Notes: generated by a model from the sequence alone, not told the origin. A DNA stretch of 64,000 nt from VXOI01 sp965261945 (GCA_965261945.1 CBDHEF010000001.1:248001-312000), one strand, 5' to 3'. Shown: positions 36,444 through 45,512, numbered from the stretch's first letter. Numbers and translations are program-made.

Positions 36444-36523
36444 CTGCTGTTTGATTGAGGTGGTGGTTCAGAGTATAGACATGGCAGCCTGCATTGACTC
36501 CTTCGGCACTTCCGACCTAACCC

Positions 36524-37024
36524 TCACATAAACAGGGCGTAATGCCCCACGATGATTTCCTGCTGCATCTGGTCCCAGGCCACCCGCTTCTCCGTTATCA
36601 TGCGCTCCATGATGCCGGTGTCGCCCAGGAAGTGGTCATTCCAGAGGGTGTCGCCGAACTGTAAGGCTTCCAGGTATAGCGCAAAGCCGTTGAGTATCAT
36701 CCCGTTGAGGTTCGACTGGTCTATGATGGACAGGCAGATGCCTTCGTCGTCCACCTCTGCCCCGTCAGAAGGCTTGGCGTATTTATACACGCGCATTTCG
36801 ATGCCCTGTGGCGTGGGGGCGTGGTTGACGAAAAAAACTTCCTGGTTATCGGCGTTGCTGTCGGCCGCGTTACCCATCCTTTCCCACTGGCAATCTTCGG
36901 CTTGCAGGTAGCGGTTCAGGTCGGCAGATTCCTTTTGCCTCACCAGACGAATCAGCCAGAAAAGTGCCCCCGCAATCAGGAGGGCAGCGACAACTACCAC
37001 CACGGCCACAATTGCTATCAACAT
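36524..37024 (-). CDS. Membrane-anchored protein of unknown function
   Basis: 166 residues. One N-terminal helix (MLIAIVAVVVVVAALLIAGA, LFWLIRLV) with positive charge after it; the rest is soluble and acidic (residues about 30-166), e.g. YLQAEDCQWERMGNAADSNA and NHAPTPQGIEMRVYKYAKPS. No family recognised. It is separated from the thiolase/DUF35 pair by 70 bp on the same strand and ends at an intrinsic terminator. Confidence 0.6.
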   Translation of the reverse strand: MLIAIVAVVVVVAALLIAGALFWLIRLVRQKESADLNRYLQAEDCQWERMGNAADSNADNQEVFFVNHAPTPQGIEMRVYKYAKPSDGAEVDDEGICLSIIDQSNLNGMILNGFALYLEALQFGDTLWNDHFLGDTGIMERMITEKRVAWDQMQQEIIVGHYALFM

Positions 37025-37094
37025 AGATTTTCGCCGCCCTCCTCGCGGTTCTTTGCGTTCAGAACTGGGGGATCAGGCTGGAGAATTACGGCCC

Positions 37095-37502
37095 CTACGC
37101 CGGCCCGAAGGCAAGGGAAGGGCGCTCCGGGTCCAGGTCCTCCAGGTCCAGGTCCAGCGCCATCCCGGTGCGGATGGACTGCGGGTTGTTCCCATCGACT
37201 CCGGTGATGCGAGCGCTGATGCGAGGCCCTTCCTCCAGCGTTACGATGCCGCTGCAATACGGGTTGTTGCGTCCGTAGCCCTTCTGGCCCCAGTAGTCGG
37301 GAACCACCGAGATGCAGGTGAAGGTGCTGAGCGTGGCCCGGCCGCTGAAAGGGTGCCAGTCCACATCCGAACTGCGGCAGGAGGCGCACATCGGGCGCGC
37401 CTCCGGCGACAGATTTCCGCAGGCATTGCAGCGGATGCCGGTGAGCTGCCCGTCTTCCCGCAGCCGCTTGTAGAAATTGGTGGCGTTGAATTCGTTTGCC
37501 AT
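37095..37502 (-). CDS. Zn-ribbon OB-fold protein (DUF35) partner of a thiolase
   Basis: 135 residues. An N-terminal helix (NATNFYKRLREDGQLTGIRC) leads into a rubredoxin-like zinc ribbon with CNACGNLSPEARPMCASCRS (CxxC...CxxC), then an OB fold (GRATLSTFTCISVVPDYWG). These proteins bind acyl-CoA and pair with thiolases. The start is 5 bp downstream of the thiolase stop, so the two form an operon. In archaea and some bacteria such complexes channel acetoacetyl-CoA; the role here is not determined. Confidence 0.88.
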   Translation of the reverse strand: MANEFNATNFYKRLREDGQLTGIRCNACGNLSPEARPMCASCRSSDVDWHPFSGRATLSTFTCISVVPDYWGQKGYGRNNPYCSGIVTLEEGPRISARITGVDGNNPQSIRTGMALDLDLEDLDPERPSLAFGPA

Positions 37503-37507
37503 GGCCT

Positions 37508-38785
37508 CTACTCCATCCGCAGCACGTTGACGACGCAGGTGCCGCCGGTGCCGCCGACGTTGTGGGTGAGGCCCACTTCCAACTTTGACTTCTTGGCCTG
37601 GCGCTCGCCGGCCTCGCCGCGCAGTTGGTGATAGATTTCCACCACCTGGCCCACGCCCGACGCGCCCACTGGGTGGCCCTTGGACTTGAGGCCGCCGGAG
37701 GTGTTGATGGGGCGGTCGCCGTCCAGCGCCGTGCGGCCTTCATCCACGGCCCGCGGCCCTTCGCCGGGAGCGAAGAAGCCCAGGTCCTCGGTGGCAACTA
37801 TTTCCGCGATGGTGAAGCAGTCGTGTACCTCGGCCAGGTCAACGTCGTCTGCGGTGATGCCCGCCATATCGTAAGCCTGCTGCGCCGCCGCTTTGGCCGC
37901 CGAGAGCGAGGTCAGTTCGTCGGCGTCGTGCAGCGGCTTGCCCGATGCCTGTCCGATACCTGCCAGCGATACTGGCCGGTCGGTGAAGTTGTGGGCGATG
38001 TCGGCCGACACCAGCAGAACGCACGACGCGCCGTCGGTGATGGGGGCGCAGTCGTAGAGCCGCAGCGGCCAGGCGATCCAAGGATTGGCCTGCTCGTCGT
38101 TGAGGAAATCCATCTCGGTCTGCCAGTTCGGGACAGGCTGCCCGCGCTGCTCTGCCCGCGCTTTGCGGCGCTCCATCAGGTCGTTGATGGTGACATTGAA
38201 CTGGGCCTTGGGGTTCAGCGCGCCGTTGTTGTGGTTCTTGATGCCAACCTTCAGCAGGTGGTCAAGATTGGTCTCGTAGCGGTCCATGTGGGCCTTGGCG
38301 ATGGCCCCGAAGATGCCGGGGAAGGTGAGGCCGGCGGGAACCTCGTACAGCCCATCGGCGGCAGAGGCCAGCACGTCGGTCACGCCCTCGGTGGGCAGGT
38401 TGGTCATCTTTTCCATGCCGCCGACCAGCACCACGTCGTACATACCGCTGGCGATGGCCATTGCGCCCTCGCGCAGGGCGCTGCCGCTACTGGCGCAGGC
38501 GTTCTCGATGCGGGTGATGGGGATGGGCGTCAGGCCCAGCCAGTCGGCCACGATGGGCGCGGTGTGGCCCTGGGTCTCGAACAAGTCGGACGAGTAGTTG
38601 CCCACGTAGGCGCATTCGATATCGTCAATATCGAGGGGTTTGTCCATCGTCGCAATCATGTCCTGGAAAGCCTCGACAAACAGGTCGCGGCTGTCCTTGT
38701 CGGGAAAGGCGCCGAACTGCGACAGCCCGGCCCCCACAATGGCGACCTGCCGGCCCAACTGACGCTTGCGTGTTACCGTTGCCAT
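37508..38785 (-). CDS. Thiolase-family (SCP2-type) acetyl-CoA acetyltransferase-like enzyme
   Basis: 425 residues. ENACASSGSALREGAMAIAS carries the nucleophilic Cys of the first half. The second half ends in GGLKSKGHPVGASGVGQVVE (catalytic His) and NVGGTGGTCVVNVLRME; the usual last CGGGxG Cys motif is GGTGGTC. This fits non-decarboxylating, SCP2-like thiolases that act with a DUF35 partner. Possible substrates are branched or steroid-like 3-oxoacyl-CoAs; not determinable. Translationally close to the DUF35 gene. Confidence 0.88.
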   Translation of the reverse strand: MATVTRKRQLGRQVAIVGAGLSQFGAFPDKDSRDLFVEAFQDMIATMDKPLDIDDIECAYVGNYSSDLFETQGHTAPIVADWLGLTPIPITRIENACASSGSALREGAMAIASGMYDVVLVGGMEKMTNLPTEGVTDVLASAADGLYEVPAGLTFPGIFGAIAKAHMDRYETNLDHLLKVGIKNHNNGALNPKAQFNVTINDLMERRKARAEQRGQPVPNWQTEMDFLNDEQANPWIAWPLRLYDCAPITDGASCVLLVSADIAHNFTDRPVSLAGIGQASGKPLHDADELTSLSAAKAAAQQAYDMAGITADDVDLAEVHDCFTIAEIVATEDLGFFAPGEGPRAVDEGRTALDGDRPINTSGGLKSKGHPVGASGVGQVVEIYHQLRGEAGERQAKKSKLEVGLTHNVGGTGGTCVVNVLRME

Positions 38786-38815
38786 GTTGATGCTCCTTCA
38801 GATTCTGATCCTCTG

Positions 38816-39028
38816 TCAGGCGTACATGAGTCGGCGTCCCTTGGGTTCGGGGATAGGATCGCCGTCCTCTATGGCGGTGTCAATCCAAATCTGGATAACT
38901 TCCTGAGCCATTGCCAGGGTTTCCTCGAGAGTTTCTCCGTCTGCCATGCAACCGGGCAGTTCCGGCACCTCGGCTATGTAATGGCTGTATTGATTACTCC
39001 AATATATGATAATTTCGTATTTATGCAT
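38816..39028 (-). CDS. hicB: HicB-family antitoxin
   Basis: 70 residues from ATG 39028. MHKYEIIIYWSNQYSHYIAE, VPELPGCMADGETLEETLAM, AQEVIQIWID is a compact HicB domain. The tail EDGDPIPEPKGRRLMYA is the usual end of short HicB proteins. The start overlaps the hicA stop by 8 bp, so the toxin is made first. Both genes are intact. AT content is higher than the neighbours, suggesting later acquisition. Confidence 0.88.
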   Translation of the reverse strand: MHKYEIIIYWSNQYSHYIAEVPELPGCMADGETLEETLAMAQEVIQIWIDTAIEDGDPIPEPKGRRLMYA

Positions 39029-39281
39029 CGAGCCACTCCCAGACGGGATAGTCCTCAAAAATCTCTCGGATTTGCTTTACCTGATACCCTTTGGCATTGC
39101 TGCCGATGGGCTGGATGTTGATTCTCTCACGGACGCCGGGTTTCTTGAACACGTGATGACTGCCGATGATTCTTTCATTGAAACCCATCCTCCGCAACAG
39201 GCCGCATAGCGAACTGAACCTGATATTGGAGTCTGATTGACCTGAGAATATGCGTTCCAGCAACCTTTCGTGGTTGGGCAT
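39021..39281 (-). CDS. hicA: HicA-family mRNA interferase toxin
   Basis: 86 residues from ATG 39281 (the frame is open to 39326). The core is LCGLLRRMGFNERIIGSHHV, then FKKPGVRERINIQPIGSNAK and GYQVKQIREIFEDY. It keeps the GSHH catalytic His of HicA-type double-stranded RNA-binding-fold toxins in the subgroup with xxKxGVxExINLQPxGxKAKxYQVKQ. An N-terminal extension of about 20 residues (PNHERLLERIFSGQSDSNIR) precedes the fold. It is upstream of hicB with an 8-bp overlap. Confidence 0.88.
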   Translation of the reverse strand: MPNHERLLERIFSGQSDSNIRFSSLCGLLRRMGFNERIIGSHHVFKKPGVRERINIQPIGSNAKGYQVKQIREIFEDYPVWEWLDA

Positions 39282-39312
39282 AGACGCATTATCGTTGGCT
39301 TGGCGTGGAGCG

Positions 39313-40758
39313 TCAACCGGACTCAAGGCCGCCGGAACCTTCGTCCACGTACACGGTCTCGCCTGCCTGCGACACGGTAATGGTCTGCCGGTACGTTCCC
39401 TTCTGCGTACTTCTTTCCGCCTTGTGTGTCTCGCTCAGCCACTCCACGGTTTCCGGCCCGCCCCGCAGGGCTTCCTCCAGGACCCGACCGTGCATCCAGG
39501 CTCCGCCCGGCAGCCCCAGCAGGTGCAGTATGGTGGGCGCGAGGTCCACGTTGCCGGTGGGGGCCGTGATGGTGGCGGACTGCTTGAAGTCCGGCCCTCC
39601 GGCGAACAGCACGTTGCGGGTTTCGTGCCGGCTCATGGAGCCGTGCTGTCCTAGCCCCGGGGCAAGGTTGGTGGAGTAGGCATGACCGGCAAATCGGGCG
39701 TCATTGATGGTTGAATCCCAACGAAAAGACACGGCGAGGCATGGCGCGCGCGGGCCTTCCAGTCCGGCGAGTCCGGCGGGCAGCGTTCCGGGGATGTCCC
39801 CGGCGGTATCGGATGCTACGAGGGCGCCGCACCACCGTTGTGCTGTAAGCCACTCCGCCAATCGGCCGGCGGTGGCGGCGGTATCGCTGGAAGCGTAGAA
39901 GAGGACTGAACCGCCGTTGGGAGCGACCGCCACGCCTCCCGGCTCGCCCCCCGGAGGAAACCCCGCTGCGCGCAGCACCGCCTCTATGTCTATGACCTCG
40001 GAAATCGTTGAATAGCCGTGATCGGAGGCCACCAGCACATTGGTATCGGAGGACAGCCCGTGTTCGTCCAGCCAGGCCAGCACTCTGCCGAATTGCCGGT
40101 CGGCTTCCCGGATGGCGCGGACGGCTTCCTCCGAGCCTACGCCGTGGGCGTGTTGGGAGGAATCGGGTTCGGAAAACCAGAGCAGCGAGACCGCAGGCTG
40201 CCGTTCGGCCAAGACATATTCGGTAACGATTTCCACGGCGCGGGCAAGTTTTGCGTGACCCGGTTCCCGGCGGTCCGGCCACGGGCCAAATCTCGCGGTT
40301 AGCTCGCCATGCAGCGGGCGAGGCAGGCAGAAGTCGGGATGAATGGTCGCGCCGCCGCCGGTCTCGGCGTTTGGGTTTTGCAGGTAGGCGTTGCCTGACG
40401 TGCCGGTTCCTACGGCGATGAACTCCTGCCCGTGGCGGTGAAGAATGTCGCCGAGGGTGGGCTGCAACAGCACCGGGGTCTTGGCTGCCACCTCCGACAG
40501 CACCGGCTCCAGGGCGCCGATGGCGCGATGCGGGTCGAACTCCGGTATGACCAGCATATTTCCGGTCAGTCCGTGAGTGCCGGGCTGGTGGCCGGTGACG
40601 ATGCTGGCGACGTTGGCGCGGGTGACGGTGGGGAAGACGGCGTGATGATTGTTGCAAGTGACGCCCTCCGCGGCCAGGCGGGCCAGGTTGGGCATAAGCT
40701 CCGGTGTGACCTGCGCCGGTTGCAGCCCGTCGAACACCACTATAACTATGTTCGCCAT
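39313..40758 (-). CDS. Alkaline phosphatase-superfamily phosphodiesterase
   Basis: 481 residues. MANIVIVVFDGLQPAQVTPE holds the first metal Asp; FPTVTRANVASIVTGHQPGT contains the nucleophile Thr. DTNVLVASDHGYSTISEV gives the DH metal ligands, and the His of TGNVDLAPTILHLLGLPGG lies near the C-terminus. It is of the nucleotide pyrophosphatase/phosphodiesterase (ENPP-like) branch and acts on phosphodiesters or phosphonates. ATG 40758 overlaps the M20 peptidase stop (TGATG), so the two are coupled. No signal peptide is visible, hence probably cytoplasmic. Confidence 0.87.
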   Translation of the reverse strand: MANIVIVVFDGLQPAQVTPELMPNLARLAAEGVTCNNHHAVFPTVTRANVASIVTGHQPGTHGLTGNMLVIPEFDPHRAIGALEPVLSEVAAKTPVLLQPTLGDILHRHGQEFIAVGTGTSGNAYLQNPNAETGGGATIHPDFCLPRPLHGELTARFGPWPDRREPGHAKLARAVEIVTEYVLAERQPAVSLLWFSEPDSSQHAHGVGSEEAVRAIREADRQFGRVLAWLDEHGLSSDTNVLVASDHGYSTISEVIDIEAVLRAAGFPPGGEPGGVAVAPNGGSVLFYASSDTAATAGRLAEWLTAQRWCGALVASDTAGDIPGTLPAGLAGLEGPRAPCLAVSFRWDSTINDARFAGHAYSTNLAPGLGQHGSMSRHETRNVLFAGGPDFKQSATITAPTGNVDLAPTILHLLGLPGGAWMHGRVLEEALRGGPETVEWLSETHKAERSTQKGTYRQTITVSQAGETVYVDEGSGGLESG

Positions 40759-41849
40759 CAATTGCCGCTCACGTCGAGGATAGCGGCATGGCACATCTCG
40801 GCCCCTTGCAGCACCTCGGGAATCAGCGCCGTTTCCCAAGTGGTGTGGAAGGAGCGGACGCCGATGCCGACGGGCAGGGCGGTGATGCCCCGCTCGATGA
40901 ACACGTTGGCGTCGGAACCGCCGCCGGAAGCCTCTAGGATTGGGGAGAGGCCGAGAGGTTCCAGCGCACGGCCAATCATCGCCACCGTTTCGTGCTGCGG
41001 CGCAACTCGATAAGCCTGATAGGTGTTGCGGATGTCCAGCGATATGCGGGCGTCGGGATAGCGGGCCGCGGCCTCGTCGAACACCTTGCGGAACTGGCCT
41101 TCCAGCCAGGCCAGCTTGTCGTTGTTGCGGCTGCGGAACTCGCCGTCCAGCAGCGCCCGCTCCGGGACGATGTTGCGCTTCAGTCCGCCCTCCATCCACC
41201 CGATGTTGGCGGTGGTTTCGGCGTCGATGCGGCCCAGGGGCAGCCGGGTGAGGATGTCGGCGGCCACCAGCAGGGCCGACAGTCCGTTTTCCGGCTCCAG
41301 CCCTGCGTGGGCGGCGCGGCCTATGATTTCAGCGGTAACGACGTTCTGCGACGGGGCCGACACGGTGATGCGGTTGGGCGGCCCCTCGCCGTCAAAGACA
41401 ATTCCCGTCGTGGCTGTCAGCAGGCTGAAATCCAGGTGATGCGCGCCGACCAGTCCGCCCTCCTCGTGGCGGGTGAAGGCCACCTCAACGGCGCGGCGCG
41501 GGCCGTCCGATTCGGCGACGCAGGCCAGCGCCTCCAGCACGATGGCGACGCCGGCCTTGCAGTCGCCGCCGAGGATGGTCGTGCCATCGGAGCGCAGGGT
41601 GTCGCCGTCCAGCCCCGGCTTGATGCCCCGGCCCGGCTCCACGGTGTCCAAGTGCGCCGAGAGCAGCAGCGGCTCGCCCGCGCCGTCCAGCCGGGCGACG
41701 ATGTTGTTGTAGGCGTCATGCTCCACCGCCAGGCCCAGCGCCGACAGCCGGGCGCTGACCTCCCGGTCCATAGCGTCTTCCTCGCCGCTGGGGCTGTCTA
41801 TCAAGATAAGGTTTGTCAGGGTTTCGATGAGGCGTTGACGGTCTGCCAT
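40758..41849 (-). CDS. M20-family metallopeptidase (peptidase T-like)
   Basis: 363 residues. LLLSAHLDTVEPGRGIKPGL carries the first metal ligands (HxD), TILGGDCKAGVAIVLEALAC the bridging Asp and RHEEGGLVGAHHLD the catalytic Glu pair. TAEIIGRAAHAGLEPENGLS is the dimerisation-domain His. FHTTWETALIPE near the end supplies the last ligand. The sequence is closest to tripeptidase T/carboxypeptidase-like members. GGAGTG precedes ATG 41849. It is co-transcribed with the phosphodiesterase downstream. Confidence 0.9.
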   Translation of the reverse strand: MADRQRLIETLTNLILIDSPSGEEDAMDREVSARLSALGLAVEHDAYNNIVARLDGAGEPLLLSAHLDTVEPGRGIKPGLDGDTLRSDGTTILGGDCKAGVAIVLEALACVAESDGPRRAVEVAFTRHEEGGLVGAHHLDFSLLTATTGIVFDGEGPPNRITVSAPSQNVVTAEIIGRAAHAGLEPENGLSALLVAADILTRLPLGRIDAETTANIGWMEGGLKRNIVPERALLDGEFRSRNNDKLAWLEGQFRKVFDEAAARYPDARISLDIRNTYQAYRVAPQHETVAMIGRALEPLGLSPILEASGGGSDANVFIERGITALPVGIGVRSFHTTWETALIPEVLQGAEMCHAAILDVSGN

Positions 41850-41871
41850 GCTCTACACTCCTTGCGTTTGT

Positions 41872-41906
41872 TCCCTCTCCCTCCGAGGGAGGGTTAGGGT
41901 GGGGAC
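41872..41906. repeat. CCCTCTCCCTCC/GGAGGGTTAGGGTGGGG repeat
   Basis: Intergenic copy of the CCCTCTCCC family between the M20 gene and the lipoprotein gene. Confidence 0.65.
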
Positions 41907-41925
41907 GTACCCCGGCTTGCCGCTT

Positions 41926-44262
41926 CTACTCGGTGCGGATGCGGGCGTAGCCGAGTATGTCAGGACGTCCTTCGTCGCTGATAAAGGCTGTCTTAGTTTC
42001 ATCCTGGAACCCCCAGACGATGACCACATAGTCTGACGGGTTGGCGAGGGCCTTCGGGAACGGGAACTTGACGGTGAAGGCTCTTCCTTCCAGGCGGTAT
42101 TCGGTGGCAACGGTGTCCCCTGGGTCGTCCAAGTTCCAGTAGCTGTCATCATTGAATGGAGGCAGTATGGTGCCTGTAAACTCGTACTCGGCTGCTGGGG
42201 TCAGCGTAAAATTTGGAAGCCTGTTGAACTCCCTTGCTTGTTTAATTGTTTCGCTCATCAGAACTGCGTCGCCCAGCAGCGTGCCGCTGAATGTTACCGA
42301 GCGGCCATCGTAGGTTGGGTATGGGGTCCATTGAATCAGGTCGTGGCTTGTCATGCCGGCCATTTCGTCGAAGGGGCGGTTTTCCGGCGCGTTCAGCTTG
42401 CTGGACCAGTGCTTTTCGATGATGGCGGACTGGCCCTCGAATGCCTGCCGCACCTCGGCGATGCCGGGAGTACGGTCGGCCTCTTTTGCGGCGAGGGAGA
42501 GGCGGTATAGCTCTTGCAGCCTTTCTTTGAACTCATCGCTGCCCAGGTTTTCCAGCAGTTCCAGGAACAGCAATTGCCCCAGGTAGTAGTTGCAGTAAAA
42601 CCGGTCCAGTTCTTCTTGCTCAGGGTCCCATTCGGTCAGCATTTCCAGGTCGTGGGCTTCGCAGTCCTCGCGCCGGGGTCTTTCCAACAGCCCTGGGCTT
42701 ACGCTGGTTTCGACGCCGTACATATACTCGAAGGTATCAGACACGCCTTCGTCAATCCAGTCTGCATGGCCGCGCCATAAGTAGTGGGCGGTTTCGTGGA
42801 CGAGGCCTGACTGGAACTGGCGCCGACCGTCTGGGGATTGGGCCTGTTCGCCCTCGGGGTTCAAGCTGAAGGCAAAGCCAGAGTTGGCGCCGCCGTAGTT
42901 CTCGGTGAAGGCTTTGTCATTCAGCACGACTATGATGTGGCTGACGGGCAGCGGCAGTTGCATCGTCCGCTCGGCGAACTCCACCGCGTCCCTTACGCCC
43001 TCCGCCGTCCAGCGCTGGGGCTGGGTTCCGGTGCGGACGATGCTGATTTTCAGGTTGGGCGTCCGTTCCGTTTCGCTGGACAGGGTTTCGATGGTGGCGT
43101 AACCGGGGTTCAGCATCCGACGGATTTCTTCGGCGTCCCGGAGGGTTCCCGCTGCGGCTACCAGCGTGGTTTGTGCGTCGGTGATTCCGTTGCGGAGCGT
43201 TGGATGGTCGATGAGGGCGGAGAGCAGGCCGTCATTTGCCAGGCTTCGCATACCCCGTATCGCCAGCACGTCGTCGGCTTCTATGGTGTCTAGGAATGGC
43301 ATGGCGATTAGGGCCGCGGCGTCATCGCTGTTCGAGTAGGCAATGCCAGAGAGTCCGCGCACTGCGTCTTTCTCGGTTTCCGTGATGCCGTCCTGGAACC
43401 AGGGCATGGCGATTAGGGCCGCGGCGGCATCGCTGTTCTTGCCGGCAATGCCAGAGAGTCCGCGCACTGCGTCTTTCTCGGTTTCCGTGATGCTGTCCTG
43501 GAACCAGGGCATGGCGATTAGGGCCGCGGCGGCATCGCTGTTCGAGTAGGCGACCCCATAGAGTTTGACCACTGCGTCTTTCTCGGTTTCCGAGATTCCG
43601 TCTTGGACCCAAGTCAAGCCCAAGACCGCTTTCAGGTTGGCGATGTTGCCCGCGCCTATGTAGAGCAGTTGGTCAATGGTTTCGCGCTCCGTTTCGGAAA
43701 GACCGTCTTGGGCCCAGAGCAGTTCCTGGATTTCGCGGTAGAGGGCCGGGTGACTGCTTTTTAGCCACCTCGTGTTCTGCGTGTTGTGGAGTGACGGCAG
43801 GGTAGGTGTCGGCGTTGGCGGTATCGGGGTCGCCGTGGGCGTCGGCGGCACTGGCGTGGGTGGAACGGGCGTTGGCGGTATCGGGGTCGCCGTGGGCGTG
43901 GGCGTCGGCGCGGGTGTCGGCGGTATCGCCGTCGGCGTAGCGGTAGGCGTCAGGGTAGGTGTCGGCGTTGGCGGTATCGGGGTCGCCGTGGGCGTGGGTG
44001 TCGGCGTGGGTGTTGGCGTGTCCCCCGGTGTTGGCGTGGGCGGTATCGCTGTTGGCATGAGCGTTGGCGCGGGAATGACGGTGGGCGTCGGCGTCGGCGT
44101 TACTACAATCACAACCGGAGTGTGTGCCGGTGTGGCTGTTGCTACGACGGCGACTGCCTGTGGCGCATCGTTGCCGCAGGCTGCCAGCATTGTCGCAAGA
44201 CTGATTAACGTCGCCAAGACCATGGCTGATTTGAGCATCGTCCGGGTTGATACCTCATTCAT
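41926..44262 (-). CDS. Large lipoprotein with tandem 35-residue repeats and a HExxH (peptidase MA-like) domain
   Basis: 778 residues. The signal ends LISLATMLAACGND (lipobox), followed by a tract of about 110 residues of TPTPTPTATPIPPTPVPP-type sequence, which probably spans the cell envelope. Residues about 165-350 hold repeats of about 35 aa, with AMPWFQDSITETEKDAVRGL as one unit; two are nearly identical in DNA. The C-terminal domain has QSGLVHETAHYLWRGHADWI, DEGVSDTFE, a HExxH zinc site with a downstream Glu. It is likely a surface metallopeptidase or relic. Its ATG overlaps the upstream hydrolase stop by 8 bp. Confidence 0.72.
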   Translation of the reverse strand: MNEVSTRTMLKSAMVLATLISLATMLAACGNDAPQAVAVVATATPAHTPVVIVVTPTPTPTVIPAPTLMPTAIPPTPTPGDTPTPTPTPTPTATPIPPTPTPTLTPTATPTAIPPTPAPTPTPTATPIPPTPVPPTPVPPTPTATPIPPTPTPTLPSLHNTQNTRWLKSSHPALYREIQELLWAQDGLSETERETIDQLLYIGAGNIANLKAVLGLTWVQDGISETEKDAVVKLYGVAYSNSDAAAALIAMPWFQDSITETEKDAVRGLSGIAGKNSDAAAALIAMPWFQDGITETEKDAVRGLSGIAYSNSDDAAALIAMPFLDTIEADDVLAIRGMRSLANDGLLSALIDHPTLRNGITDAQTTLVAAAGTLRDAEEIRRMLNPGYATIETLSSETERTPNLKISIVRTGTQPQRWTAEGVRDAVEFAERTMQLPLPVSHIIVVLNDKAFTENYGGANSGFAFSLNPEGEQAQSPDGRRQFQSGLVHETAHYLWRGHADWIDEGVSDTFEYMYGVETSVSPGLLERPRREDCEAHDLEMLTEWDPEQEELDRFYCNYYLGQLLFLELLENLGSDEFKERLQELYRLSLAAKEADRTPGIAEVRQAFEGQSAIIEKHWSSKLNAPENRPFDEMAGMTSHDLIQWTPYPTYDGRSVTFSGTLLGDAVLMSETIKQAREFNRLPNFTLTPAAEYEFTGTILPPFNDDSYWNLDDPGDTVATEYRLEGRAFTVKFPFPKALANPSDYVVIVWGFQDETKTAFISDEGRPDILGYARIRTE
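43298..43612. repeat. 105-bp tandem repeat units in the lipoprotein gene
   Basis: GGCATGGCGATTAGGGCCGC starts units at 43298, 43403 and 43508, a period of exactly 105 bp (35 codons). The two central units are nearly identical in sequence, the outer ones degenerate. Confidence 0.8.
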
Positions 44263-45001
44263 ACAGTTGCGGCGCGCCGGTTGGGTCGGGGAAGGTGTCG
44301 TCGTGGCCCAGCGCCCAGTAGACTGCCTTGACCAGGGCGCGGCTGTTGTCGGCGCCGCTGAAGCGGTGGTCGCAGGCGGGCACCGGGCGGCCGGTCAGGG
44401 AGCGGGCGGACAGCGGGCCCACGCTCACCACGTAGGCCAGCATCCCGGCGGGCGGGTCCTGGCTGCCGTAGCCCATGAAGATGTCCCCCGTGAATAGTGA
44501 GATGCCTTCATAGAACGGGTCGCCGACGCTGTCGTAGCTCGACAGCAGCAGCGCCTGCTGCACCTGCGTATACCGGAAGGCCACGGCCCCCACCGCCGAC
44601 CCGCCGGAGGAAAACCCGGCCATGCAGACCTCCGGCGATTCCACGCCGCAAAGCTCGGCGGCCTGCTTCAGCGACCAGTCGGCTACGTGGCACAGGCTCT
44701 CCATGAGGATGCGGTTCCAGCTTGCTCCCTGGTAGGAATACGCCTCCCATTCCAGTTGCGCCTGAAAGTCGGGGCGCGGCGCGTTGTAGGTCACAGTCGC
44801 GCACAGCCCCAGTTCCCGCAGGTGCAGGGCCAGCTTGCGCCATCGCTCGTGCCGACCGTCCTTCAACTCACCCGAACCCGGCGAGATGATGAGCAGCCTC
44901 CCTGAGTGGCAGGGATAGGCTGTCAGAGGGATTTCGTAGTCCACCGGCCGGCCTTCCGGGGTTGCCGTGCGGCGGGCCAGCGACGTTTCGATGACGCTCA
45001 A
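44255..45001 (-). CDS. Alpha/beta hydrolase-fold protein
   Basis: 248 residues. LLIISPGSGELKDGRHERWR is the oxyanion strand-turn, MAGFSSGGSAVGAVAF the nucleophile elbow (GxSxG), and VPACDHRFSGADNSRALVKA places the catalytic His (DHRF) and lid. The acid is probably the Asp in FMGYGSQDPPA. It resembles serine hydrolases of the dienelactone-hydrolase/uncharacterised YqiA type. The ending LYE overlaps the lipoprotein ATG, so the two genes are co-expressed. Confidence 0.72.
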   Translation of the reverse strand: MSVIETSLARRTATPEGRPVDYEIPLTAYPCHSGRLLIISPGSGELKDGRHERWRKLALHLRELGLCATVTYNAPRPDFQAQLEWEAYSYQGASWNRILMESLCHVADWSLKQAAELCGVESPEVCMAGFSSGGSAVGAVAFRYTQVQQALLLSSYDSVGDPFYEGISLFTGDIFMGYGSQDPPAGMLAYVVSVGPLSARSLTGRPVPACDHRFSGADNSRALVKAVYWALGHDDTFPDPTGAPQLYE

Positions 45002-45005
45002 GGTA

Positions 45006-45080
45006 ACGCCCCCACCCTAACCCTCCCTCGGAGGGAGAGGGAATTTTGGTTTTAACCATCCCCGAAGGGGGAGGGTTAAT
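45006..45080. repeat. Double CCCTCC/GGAGGG repeat cluster
   Basis: CCCCCACCCTAACCCTCCCTCGGAGGGAGAGGG, then CCATCCCCGAAGGGGGAGGG, between the hydrolase and RidA genes. Confidence 0.65.
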
Positions 45081-45095
45081 CGAATAACCCGGCGT

Positions 45096-45512
45096 CTAGG
45101 GCAGGGCGGCGACGGCTTTGATTTCGACCAGGAACTCCTCGCGCACCAGCCCGTGAACCACCAGCAGTGTATTGGGCGGAAAGTCGCCGTTGGGGAAGAT
45201 GTCGGGGAAGACCTGGTTGCGCCCGTCGATAAAGCCCTGGACCGACTCCCGCCCGACGACGTAGGTGGTGAACTCCACCACGTTGCTGAACCCGGCGCCG
45301 GCCGCAGCCAGCACGTGCCCGATGTTCTGAAGCGCTTGCCGTGTCTGGGCTGCTGCGTCGCCCTGCCCCACCAGGTTGCCTTCTACGTTCACCCCCACCT
45401 GGCCGGCGACGTACAGCAGCCGGCCCCCGTTTACTATCATCCCGACCGAATAAGCCCCCAGCGGTAGGGGCGCCTGGTCGCTGGTAATCACCGTTCGTTG
45501 CAAGTCTGCCAT
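45096..45512 (-). CDS. RidA-family (YjgF/UK114) protein
   Basis: 138 residues from ATG 45512 with GAGGTGA 6 nt upstream. PLPLGAYSVGMIVNGGRLLY, VAGQVGVNVEGNLVGQGDAA and QTRQALQNIGHVLAAAGAGF are the RidA trimer core; LLVVHGLVREEFLVEIKAVA ends it. The Arg that binds the imine carboxylate in RidA is present (LVREEFLVEIKAVAAL), so enamine/imine deaminase activity is plausible. The open frame upstream to 45689 is not supported. Confidence 0.85.
   Translation of the reverse strand: MADLQRTVITSDQAPLPLGAYSVGMIVNGGRLLYVAGQVGVNVEGNLVGQGDAAAQTRQALQNIGHVLAAAGAGFSNVVEFTTYVVGRESVQGFIDGRNQVFPDIFPNGDFPPNTLLVVHGLVREEFLVEIKAVAALP

Noticed and set aside
43800..44100. Regular GGCGTxGGCGT repeats looking like a CRISPR or minisatellite
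   Set aside because: They encode the Thr-Pro linker of the lipoprotein; there are no spacer-like unique segments or repeat borders.
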